Source: Bacteroidota bacterium (GTDB taxonomy: Bacteria; Bacteroidota; Bacteroidia; Chitinophagales; LD1). Taken from it: a stretch of 64,000 nucleotides of DNA. Of the stretch, positions 53,638-60,896 are shown in pieces. The notes under the pieces are model-generated. The model was not told the DNA's origin and searched no databases. It worked only from the letters and a program-made list of their open reading frames with translations. Where the stretch lies: assembly GCA_016715625.1 (NCBI GenBank), contig JADJZU010000004.1, positions 62,001 through 126,000 on the forward strand, written 5' to 3'. The first letter of the stretch is position 1. Every line of letters begins with the position of its first letter. Both the position numbers and the translations under genes were made by a program.

Positions 53638-54621
53638 CTAAGGCACTTCCACTGCATTTAGTATCTCACTGATTATTTGTTCGGTGGTTACGTTTTCAGC
53701 TTCTGCCTCATAGGTTAATCCAATGCGATGACGCATAACATCATAACAAACGGCCCGCACATCTTCGGGTATTACATATCCTCTGTGTTTGATAAAGGCA
53801 TAAGCCTTGGCAGCCAGGGCCAGATTGATGCTGGCGCGCGGTGAACCACCATACGTAATAAAACTCTTAATCTTTTGTAGTTTGTAGTCTTCCGGTTTGC
53901 GGGTAGCAAACACAATATCCAAAATGTAGCGCTCCACTTTTTCGTCCATGTATACCTCGCGCACCGTGTTTCTGGCGCGGGTGATGGTTTCCTTATTGAC
54001 TACAGCCTGTATTGGTTTGTTTTCCAACGAAAGATTTTGGCGAATAATTAACTGTTCTTCTTCCTTCTTGGGATAAGTGATAATTACCTTCAGCATAAAT
54101 CGGTCTACCTGTGCTTCGGGTAGCGGGTAGGTGCCCTCTTGTTCAATTGGGTTTTGAGTGGCTAATACCAAAAAGGGTTCTTCCAGTTTGTAAGTATTTT
54201 CGCCAATGGTCACCTGCTTTTCTTGCATGGCTTCCAGCAGGGCCGATTGAACTTTTGCCGGAGCGCGGTTTATTTCATCGGCTAGTACAAAGTTGGCAAA
54301 CACCGGCCCTTTCTTTACTGCAAAATCATTTTCCTTTTGATTGTAAATCATAGTGCCTATCAAATCGGCCGGCAGCAAATCGGGTGTAAATTGTATGCGT
54401 GAAAATTTGCCATTGATGGCAGACGCCAATGATTTAATAGCCAGTGTTTTTGCCAAACCCGGCACTCCTTCGAGTAGAATATGTCCGTTGGATAGTAGGG
54501 CCAGCATCAGGCGCTCAACCATATACTTTTGCCCTATAATTGCTTTGCCGAGCTCCATATTCAATAACTCAACAAATTCACTTTCCTGTTTGATTCGTTC
54601 GTTTAAGGCACCTATGTCCAT
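53638..54621 (-). CDS. MoxR-family AAA+ ATPase
   Basis: About 327 residues from the ATG at 54621 (MDIGALNERIKQESEF); the family does not need the 18 residues of a longer reading. Walker A is GVPGLAKT, Walker B LADEINRAP, followed by QSALLEAMQEKQVTIG and LATQNPIEQEGTYPLPEAQ with sensor 1 and the arginine finger region. MoxR ATPases act as chaperones for VWA proteins, here BatA and BatB. It leads an eight-gene operon that runs without terminator to batE. Confidence 0.95.
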   Translation of the reverse strand: MDIGALNERIKQESEFVELLNMELGKAIIGQKYMVERLMLALLSNGHILLEGVPGLAKTLAIKSLASAINGKFSRIQFTPDLLPADLIGTMIYNQKENDFAVKKGPVFANFVLADEINRAPAKVQSALLEAMQEKQVTIGENTYKLEEPFLVLATQNPIEQEGTYPLPEAQVDRFMLKVIITYPKKEEEQLIIRQNLSLENKPIQAVVNKETITRARNTVREVYMDEKVERYILDIVFATRKPEDYKLQKIKSFITYGGSPRASINLALAAKAYAFIKHRGYVIPEDVRAVCYDVMRHRIGLTYEAEAENVTTEQIISEILNAVEVP

Positions 54622-54641
54622 ATTGTGTTTTTTTGAGTTGC

Positions 54642-54676
54642 CAAAATTATATGGAGCGTCAATCTTTAAACTCAAA
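54642..54676 (-). promoter_or_regulatory. promoter of the moxR-bat operon
   Basis: On minus, TTTG (54676-54673), a 23-base spacer and TAATTTTG (54649-54642) match the Bacteroidota promoter pattern. The expected transcription start gives a leader of about 16 bases before the moxR ATG at 54621. Confidence 0.58.
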
Positions 54677-54690
54677 AAATGTTAAGCCAT

Positions 54691-54730
54691 AAAAAAGCCC
54701 TGCTGCATGTTAGGTTGCAACAGGGCTTAA
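54691..54730 (-). terminator. terminator after the DUF3078 gene
   Basis: AAGCCCTG and CAGGGCTT form the base of a stem, with TGCA/TGCA pairing above it and a T run on minus. It separates the DUF3078 gene from the bat operon. Confidence 0.85.
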
Positions 54731-54750
54731 AAAATTAAACTTGTAGGCTA

Positions 54751-55917
54751 TTAAAACTTAAAGGCAAGTCCGATTCCAAATTGTTCATATATCTGCAACT
54801 TGTTGAAAGCGGTGATGGTCTTTCCTGATTTATCATTGTCCGTAATTCCATCCGGGCCTTTCGCTTTTGTTTGATTATTCTTCGTATCGATAGGCACTTG
54901 CGCATTATATTGATAAACGAAACGGGTGTTTAACGTAGCACTCAAAAACTTGTTTACTTTAAAAATAATGTCGTTATCCCAGCGGACTACGGGAATGTGT
55001 TTCGTTTCCGGCTTTATGCTCATGTAGCCCAGCGAATCTTGTGCTGAGTAATAAGTCGGCAGTTCTGTATTATATCCTTTGTTCATATAGGTTACATACA
55101 CATTCAGATGACTTTTCCAGTTTACATTCTTTACGATGTCTTTTTGGAAAAGTAAATCGAGATCGAGTCCCAACTCTCCCATAAATGACTTACCAGCCTG
55201 CAAGCCAAAGCGAGTTTCATCCACATCATTGTAATAGTTGTCTACCAGTGTTCCATCAATCGCTGTAGTGGTATCGCGCATGGGTCTGTCTTTAGATACA
55301 AAAGTCATTTTGCCCCCTACTGGTGAAACAAACAAGGTGAAATAATCTTTCGGTTTCCAAGTAATACCAGGACCGATAGTGATAATAGCGGGGGCGCCAA
55401 ATTTTGAAATCGTAAATTTTCTGAAACGTCCTCCAGAAGTATCGGTGAGCGAGTAGTCATAGCTTCTGGTAATTTGGCTCTCAGCCGAAAATCGAAAACC
55501 GACAAATAAGGCCTTGGATACCTCGTAGCCCATATTGGTTTTAATGGCGATGTAGTCAATGTTTTTTTGAAAGTTTCTTTTTGCCAGAGCCGATTTTCGG
55601 ATGAGCCCATTGGCCACCATACCCCATTTGGCATCGAACCCATTATCACAAAACCATTTTTCTTTTTTATAGTTGGCATATAGGTTTGCGCTTACCAGAA
55701 ACGCAAAGTTATTGCTGCCTCCAGGCGCCCATTGGTACAAGGCTACCTGGCTTACTGTTAAACCGGCATATCCACCAATCCGCCACGTAGAATCTTTTAG
55801 ATAGATACCATCACCGCCTAAGGTGAATTTTGGTTTGGTTTTGGCAGGTTCATTTTCTGCAGCGTTCACTTGACCACACAGGGCAATCAGTAATCCATAG
55901 AGTAAAAGTTTCTTCAT
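54751..55917 (-). CDS. DUF3078 outer-membrane beta-barrel-like protein
   Basis: A 388-residue protein with a signal peptide (MKKLLLYGLLIALCGQVNAA). The mature part begins with a KWRIGG-like region (STWRIGGYAGLTVSQVALYQ followed by WAPGG, the DUF3078 hallmark). It continues in alternating strands with aromatic ends and finishes at a terminal Phe (QFGIGLAFKF), as in outer-membrane barrels. The function of DUF3078 is unknown. It stands alone between two terminated units. Confidence 0.88.
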   Translation of the reverse strand: MKKLLLYGLLIALCGQVNAAENEPAKTKPKFTLGGDGIYLKDSTWRIGGYAGLTVSQVALYQWAPGGSNNFAFLVSANLYANYKKEKWFCDNGFDAKWGMVANGLIRKSALAKRNFQKNIDYIAIKTNMGYEVSKALFVGFRFSAESQITRSYDYSLTDTSGGRFRKFTISKFGAPAIITIGPGITWKPKDYFTLFVSPVGGKMTFVSKDRPMRDTTTAIDGTLVDNYYNDVDETRFGLQAGKSFMGELGLDLDLLFQKDIVKNVNWKSHLNVYVTYMNKGYNTELPTYYSAQDSLGYMSIKPETKHIPVVRWDNDIIFKVNKFLSATLNTRFVYQYNAQVPIDTKNNQTKAKGPDGITDNDKSGKTITAFNKLQIYEQFGIGLAFKF

Positions 55918-56138
55918 AATCGGGTTAGTTTTTAAGTTTCAAAAATGCGGTATTGAGAGTAAAATCGTGCCATGTTTTCTTAACACAAATCACTTCCAAC
56001 GGATATTTTGCACTACAAATGGTCTATTTTTATGATTAATAAACTCTCTTTTTAGGCTCACCCTAAATTAGCGAATAAAATTTATATACTCAAAATCAAT
56101 ATATTATGAATTGTTTTTAAGTTATATAGTATTATGTA
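55918..56138. other. AT-rich intergenic region without a visible gene
   Basis: Divergent upstream region of the DUF3078 gene (minus) and the small secreted protein gene (plus). It is AT-rich, with no credible reading frame. I find no exact TAnnTTTG box on the minus strand for the DUF3078 gene. Confidence 0.6.
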
Positions 56139-56170
56139 TTGCATAATACCTTTAAATAAACATATCTTTG
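56139..56170 (+). promoter_or_regulatory. Bacteroidota promoter before the gene at 56287
   Basis: TTG (56139-56141), a 21-base spacer and TATCTTTG (56163-56170) fit the TTG-(17-23)-TAnnTTTG pattern exactly. The predicted transcript has a 5' leader of about 110 bases. Confidence 0.7.
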
Positions 56171-56268
56171 TATCGTCAATTAGCTGGCAACGCACATATC
56201 GTTCTTTTCCTTGTATAGCTAAGCGATAAACAAAAGCAAAAGAGTAGCCGGTTACGGCTGCTCTTTTT
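56171..56268 (+). promoter_or_regulatory. structured leader with terminator-like hairpin (attenuator or small RNA candidate)
   Basis: The leader can pair TTAGCT (56180-56185) with AGCTAA (56217-56222). TATCG occurs twice (56171-56175 and 56197-56201), and either copy can pair with CGATA (56224-56228), so alternative folds exist. It ends in AAAAGAGTAGCCG-GTTA-CGGCTGCTCTTTT (56238-56267), a 13-bp stem with one T-G pair and a T run, like an intrinsic terminator, 20 bases before the next ATG. No known riboswitch is recognised. Confidence 0.5.
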
Positions 56269-56286
56269 AAAACCAAAATTCAGAAT

Positions 56287-56637
56287 ATGAAATCAATCCC
56301 TTTTAAGTTAATTGTATTGTCTGTACTGTTTTCGGCCCTTGCGGGAGCAACTTTCGCCAATTCCGTAAAAGAATCGACCGAAACAAAAGTATACCCAAAT
56401 GTAACCCAACAGCTTACAGAGGCCATCGGTTTCCCCGGGTTTATCCGAAGCAACTCCGAGGAAAATATAGTGAAGGCTATGCTGCAGGTAGACACCACCG
56501 GTAAGGTTAGCCTATTGGAGCTGAACGCCTCCAATCCTGAACTAAAAAGGTATGTAGAAGAGCAGATAAATCGTATCCATCTGAAAACAGCAGAAGCCAC
56601 CACGCCCTTTTTGCTTACGCTGAAATTTCAATTGTAA
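56287..56637 (+). CDS. small secreted protein, start of the PadR-PspC unit
   Basis: A 116-residue protein with a signal peptide (LIVLSVLFSALAGATFA). The mature part of about 90 residues resembles the end of a TonB-like C-terminal fold (KAMLQVDTTGKVSLLELNAS), but I do not assign a family. It lies 37 bases before padR on the same strand and is read from a promoter at 56139-56170 through a structured leader. Confidence 0.75.
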   Translation: MKSIPFKLIVLSVLFSALAGATFANSVKESTETKVYPNVTQQLTEAIGFPGFIRSNSEENIVKAMLQVDTTGKVSLLELNASNPELKRYVEEQINRIHLKTAEATTPFLLTLKFQL

Positions 56638-56674
56638 TTTTCTTCTGCCCCCATTCTAAAAAAAATCGAACGAC

Positions 56675-57016
56675 ATGAACATAGAAAACACAAAGGCTCA
56701 GATGAGAAAAGGAGTGCTGGAGTTCTGCATCCTTTCCATACTAAGTGACGGAGAGCACTACCCAACAGAGATTATTGAAAAGATGAAAGCCGGCAAACTG
56801 CTTATTGTGGAAGGAACCCTTTACCCCTTACTTACACGCCTTAAAAATGAAGGATTGTTGGCTTACCGCTGGGAAGAGTCACAGAGTGGACCACCACGCA
56901 AATATTTTACCCTCACCGAAGACGGCAAGCTCTTCCTGCGAGAGCTTACTGAAGGATGGAAAGAATTGACCGCATCGGTGAATCTTATTATTTCTCAAAA
57001 CACAAATACCCAATAA
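56675..57016 (+). CDS. PadR-family transcriptional regulator
   Basis: A 113-residue winged-helix protein: QMRKGVLEFCILSILSDGEH, YPTEIIEKM, VEGTLYPLLTRLKNEGLLAY (recognition helix) and SQSGPPRKYFTLTEDGKLFL (wing), with a short C-terminal dimer helix. PadR proteins usually repress neighbouring genes. It lies 3 bases before the PspC gene, and PadR-PspC pairs are a recurrent Bacteroidota arrangement, so it probably controls this unit. Confidence 0.94.
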   Translation: MNIENTKAQMRKGVLEFCILSILSDGEHYPTEIIEKMKAGKLLIVEGTLYPLLTRLKNEGLLAYRWEESQSGPPRKYFTLTEDGKLFLRELTEGWKELTASVNLIISQNTNTQ

Positions 57017-57019
57017 ACA

Positions 57020-58804
57020 ATGAAAAAGACTATCAATATTAATCTGGCGGGCATGGCATTCATCATTGATGAAAATGCGTATGAAGTATTGCATAATTAT
57101 CTGGAGGCTTTGCGCCACAAATTCAGTAATGAAACGGAGCGGGCCGAAATCTTAAATGATATTGAAGCCCGTATGGCAGAAATGCTTGCAGCCAGAAACA
57201 CGATGGGTAAGCAGGTAGTAAACATAGACGATGTAAACGAAGTAATTGCCATTATGGGCAAACCGGAAGATATTGCCGGTGACGAAGAGCAAACCCAAAC
57301 AACACAACAAAGGCCTGAACCTGCTACTGCTCCTGTTAAAAAAAGACTATTCCGCGACCCGGACGATAAAAAGGTAAGCGGAGTTATATCCGGTTTGTGT
57401 CATTATTTTGGTGTGGATGACCCTGTGTGGTTGCGGTTGATTTTTGTAGGCCTTTGTTTTTTGAGCTTCGGCACCATGATTATTCTCTATCTTATTTTAA
57501 TGATAGTAATACCTGAAGCCGATACAGCAGCAGAAAAACTGCAAATGAAGGGAGAGCCGGTAAATGTGAGCACGATAGAAAAGGAGATTAAAGACGGTGC
57601 CAACAGAGCCGCTGAATCCTTACGTGATTTTACCTCTGGCAACACCTTGTTTGAAAAAATAGGACATCTTTTGCTGACTATTCTGGTTGGCATTGCAAAA
57701 GTGGTAGTAGGCGTCATTGCGTTTGCTGGTTTATTCGCCTTGGCTGTCCTGATTGCCTCCCTTTTCGGATTAAGTATTGTTGGAGGAGGTTTGTTTACAC
57801 AAGTACCCAACATACTTTTTGATGGTGCCAATACCATATTCCTATTCAAGCTGGGGCTTATCCTGTTTTTTGGGTCGATTGTATCGGTAGCGGTTTATAG
57901 CCTGGTGCGCCTGGTTTTTGGCAAACGCACACAAGTTAGACCGCTTAAATGGGTGTTGTTAGCTACTTGGTGGGCAGGCGTTTTTTTGTTGATTTTGGCG
58001 GGATTTAAAGTTGGAAATAGCTATAAGGCTTCTGCTACCATTAAGGAGGAAGTTGCCTTAATGCAGCCACCTGCGGGCCATCTGGTTGTGCAGCTCAGCG
58101 ATACTTCAGGCAATAGATACGCAGGGGAGAACGATCAACAGGATACGCATGATAATTGGAACATATCTCTGTTTGGTTTTGAAGTAAATGGAGAAGATGT
58201 ACAGGGGCTTGATAAAATAACCATTGGTGAACCATCGCTGCAGCTTATTCCATCTCCCAATGATTCGTTTTACGTTTACACATTCACCAGTAGCCGTGGA
58301 AGCAATAAAGAAGACGCTCATAAAAACTCATCTTACCTGGTTTATAAGGTAATGCAAACCGATTCGGTGGTTAGCTTGCCGGCACTGTTGTTACTGGATG
58401 GCAAAGGAAAATGGCGTGCACAAAGCATGAAGATTCGCATTGCCATACCGGAAGGTAAACAAGTGTCATTTGCCGATAACATCGATAATTGGGCAGCCAC
58501 CGTAAAAGGCAATGCTGCTTATGACGATACCTATTTTAACAACACTACCTGGACCACTGAAGGCGGGAAAGTGAAATGCCTAAGAGGAGAAAATCACTTT
58601 ATGAAGGAGGAAGAAGCGGAAGATGTAGAAGTCAATAAGGGGAAAAGCAAGGAGGATGACTACTATCACGGCACTGTAGATGTTAAAAAGGAAGGGGAAA
58701 ATGTAAAGGTGCATATACAAGACGGCACTAAACAGAAAGTAATAACCATCGACAATACAGACGGAAAGGAAGAAGTGAAAGAAGTGCTGATTGAAAAAAA
58801 GTAA
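57020..58804 (+). CDS. PspC-domain membrane protein
   Basis: A 594-residue protein. A cytoplasmic start (TININLAGMAFIIDENAYEV and an HAAS-like helical region) is followed by the PspC domain (KRLFRDPDDKKVSGVISGLC and HYFGVDDPVWLRLIFVGLC), four or five membrane helices, and a beta-rich C-terminal domain of about 230 residues with an acidic Lys/Glu tail. PspC is a membrane sensor of the phage-shock envelope stress response in enterobacteria. Here, with PadR, a role in envelope-stress signalling is inference. Confidence 0.92.
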   Translation: MKKTININLAGMAFIIDENAYEVLHNYLEALRHKFSNETERAEILNDIEARMAEMLAARNTMGKQVVNIDDVNEVIAIMGKPEDIAGDEEQTQTTQQRPEPATAPVKKRLFRDPDDKKVSGVISGLCHYFGVDDPVWLRLIFVGLCFLSFGTMIILYLILMIVIPEADTAAEKLQMKGEPVNVSTIEKEIKDGANRAAESLRDFTSGNTLFEKIGHLLLTILVGIAKVVVGVIAFAGLFALAVLIASLFGLSIVGGGLFTQVPNILFDGANTIFLFKLGLILFFGSIVSVAVYSLVRLVFGKRTQVRPLKWVLLATWWAGVFLLILAGFKVGNSYKASATIKEEVALMQPPAGHLVVQLSDTSGNRYAGENDQQDTHDNWNISLFGFEVNGEDVQGLDKITIGEPSLQLIPSPNDSFYVYTFTSSRGSNKEDAHKNSSYLVYKVMQTDSVVSLPALLLLDGKGKWRAQSMKIRIAIPEGKQVSFADNIDNWAATVKGNAAYDDTYFNNTTWTTEGGKVKCLRGENHFMKEEEAEDVEVNKGKSKEDDYYHGTVDVKKEGENVKVHIQDGTKQKVITIDNTDGKEEVKEVLIEKK

Positions 58805-58898
58805 AGAGCAACTACTATGCAGCTCCGCAAAGGGGGCATGCATAATAAATTTGCTTTTCACAACATAAAGCGCATATTTGCACCGCATTTAGTGATTG

Positions 58899-58931
58899 GA
58901 AGAGGGGACGAGAGTCCCCTCTCGCTTTTTT
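58899..58931 (+). terminator. terminator after the PspC gene
   Basis: AGAGGGGAC pairs with GTCCCCTCT around a GAGA loop, then a run of seven T. It separates the PadR-PspC unit from rimP. Confidence 0.93.
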
Positions 58932-58986
58932 AGGGCGACAATTGTGCCAGGGCTAAAAGCAGTATTTTGAAGGTAGAAGCGGAAAG

Positions 58987-59484
58987 ATGAATTTTGAAAT
59001 TGTAAAATCGAAAATGGAAGAATGGCTGTTGCCATTCTTAACCGAGAGAAATTTATTTCTCGTGGAAATCAAATTTTCGATGGGTAAAAAGATAGAGGTC
59101 TTTGTAGATAGCGATACCGGGATTCACATTGATGAATGTGCGCAGGTATCCAGGTTTGTGGAGGCTAATTTGGATGGAAGTGGTTTGGTTCCCGACAACT
59201 ACATTTTGGAGGTGAGCAGTCCGGGGATGAGTAATCCGCTTAAAGTGCCCCGCCAATATAAACGTAGAATTGGCCGAAAACTGGAAGTGCTGAAAATAAA
59301 TGGAGAAATGCTACTGGTGCAACTGGTAGCCGTGCATGACGATAGAATTGTTTTAACTGAAGTGAAAGAAGAAAAAAGCAAAAAAAAGCAGAAAGAGGAC
59401 GCTCCTAAAGAACAAAAAAACCTTCCGGAGTTTGAATTGAAATATTCCGAAATAAAGAGATCCGTTTTGGTATTTAATTTTTAA
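58987..59484 (+). CDS. rimP: ribosome maturation factor RimP
   Basis: A 165-residue protein with the RimP core: LFLVEIKFSMGKKIEVFVDS, IDECAQVSRFVEANLD and YILEVSSPGMSNPLKVPRQY. A Lys/Glu-rich insertion lies in the C-terminal domain. It assists 30S subunit assembly. It is the first gene of the rimP-nusA-infB operon. Upstream, TTG at 58942 and TATTTTG at 58963 with an 18-base spacer are a near-match promoter. Confidence 0.96.
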   Translation: MNFEIVKSKMEEWLLPFLTERNLFLVEIKFSMGKKIEVFVDSDTGIHIDECAQVSRFVEANLDGSGLVPDNYILEVSSPGMSNPLKVPRQYKRRIGRKLEVLKINGEMLLVQLVAVHDDRIVLTEVKEEKSKKKQKEDAPKEQKNLPEFELKYSEIKRSVLVFNF

Positions 59485-59519
59485 AATTCATATCACACAA
59501 ACCATAAAAAATACAGGTT

Positions 59520-60773
59520 ATGAATAGTATAGGTCTTATAGACTCGTTCTCCGAGTTCAAGCAAATGAAAAACATTGACCGCCCCACCATGATGAAGGTG
59601 TTGGAGGATGTTTTCCGTACACTGCTGCGCAAGAAATATGGCGATGTAGATAACTTCGACATTATCGTAAATACCGATAAAGGAGATTTGGAAATTTGGC
59701 ACAAGCGTGAAATTGTGGCTGATGATGCGGTAGAGAATCCAATCACTCAGATTGGCTTATCAGAGGCGCAGAAAATTGAAGAGGATTTTGATATTGGTGA
59801 AGAAACCTACGAAAAAATTGAATTGGAGAGTTTTGGCCGTAGAGCCATACTTGCCGCTCGCCAAACTTTGGCTTCGCGCGTGGGCGATTTGGAGAAGGAT
59901 GAAGTTTTCAAAAAATACAAGGATAGAATAGGCGAAATACTTTCTGCTGAAGTATATCAAGTTTGGAAAAAAGAAATCCTGCTGTTGGACGAAGAAGGTA
60001 ATGAGTTGCTTTTGCCCAAATCAGAGCAGATTAAAACAGATTTTTTCAAAAAAGGGGAAACCGTTCGTGCCGTGGTAAAACGCGTGGACATTAGAAACGG
60101 AACTCCCGTAATTATACTTTCCAGAACCGATGCATCCTTCCTTTCTAAATTGATGGAAGGAGAAGTGCCGGAAATTTTTGATGGCTTGATTGTCATTAGA
60201 AATATTGTGCGCGAGCCTGGTGAAAAAGCAAAAGTGGTAGTGGAGAGTTTTGACGACCGCATTGATCCGGTAGGTGCATGCGTAGGGGTAAAAGGTTCTC
60301 GTATACATGGTATTGTACGCGAGCTCAAAAACGAAAATATCGATATCATCAACCATACTCAGAACCTGCAATTGCTGGTTCAGCGAGCATTGGCCCCCGC
60401 TAAAATAAATTCATTGGATATAGACCAGGACAAGAAGCGGATTTCTGTGTATCTGGAGCCGGATCAGGTTTCGTTGGCTATAGGTAAGCGCGGTGTTAAC
60501 ATTAAGCTAGCCAGCCGTCTTGTAGGTTACGAAATTGATGTGTATCGTGAAAACGAAGAAGGGGACGAGGAAGAGTACGATATTGACCTGGATGAATTTA
60601 GCGATGAAATTGAAGAGTGGATGATTGATGAGCTGAAGAAGATAGGTTGTGATACCGCCAAAAGCGTTCTCGCTTTGAGCGATGATGAGTTGGTTCGCAG
60701 AACCGACCTGGAGGAAGAGAGCATTCTTGAAATTCGCAAGATACTGGAAAGCGAATTTCAGGAAGAGAAATAG
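59520..60773 (+). CDS. nusA: transcription factor NusA
   Basis: A 417-residue protein. The N-terminal RNA polymerase-binding domain is followed by an S1 domain (GETVRAVVKRVDIRNGTPVI), two KH domains (DPVGACVGVKGSRIHGIVRE and SLAIGKRGVNIKLASRLVGY) and an acidic C-terminal helix-hairpin-helix region (LDEFSDEIEEWMIDELKKIG). The second acidic repeat domain of E. coli NusA is absent. NusA modulates pausing, termination and antitermination. It lies 35 bases after rimP. Confidence 0.97.
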   Translation: MNSIGLIDSFSEFKQMKNIDRPTMMKVLEDVFRTLLRKKYGDVDNFDIIVNTDKGDLEIWHKREIVADDAVENPITQIGLSEAQKIEEDFDIGEETYEKIELESFGRRAILAARQTLASRVGDLEKDEVFKKYKDRIGEILSAEVYQVWKKEILLLDEEGNELLLPKSEQIKTDFFKKGETVRAVVKRVDIRNGTPVIILSRTDASFLSKLMEGEVPEIFDGLIVIRNIVREPGEKAKVVVESFDDRIDPVGACVGVKGSRIHGIVRELKNENIDIINHTQNLQLLVQRALAPAKINSLDIDQDKKRISVYLEPDQVSLAIGKRGVNIKLASRLVGYEIDVYRENEEGDEEEYDIDLDEFSDEIEEWMIDELKKIGCDTAKSVLALSDDELVRRTDLEEESILEIRKILESEFQEEK

Positions 60774-60827
60774 TACCGTATAGTGCCATGACAAGCATTG
60801 GAACTATACAAAAAGGTTTTCTGTAGC

Positions 60828-60877
60828 CTATAGCTGTAATCTGTATTGCAGCCGGCTTACAGATTATAGATATATAG
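60828..60877 (+). promoter_or_regulatory. hairpin in the nusA-infB intergenic leader
   Basis: TAATCTGT (60837-60844) pairs with ACAGATTA (60859-60866); CTATA (60828-60832) and TATAG (60873-60877) can extend the stem. The loop contains the palindrome AGCCGGCT. No T run follows, so it is not a standard terminator; an RNA processing or regulatory element is possible. Confidence 0.5.
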
Positions 60878-60896
60878 ATAACAGATAAACCAACAT

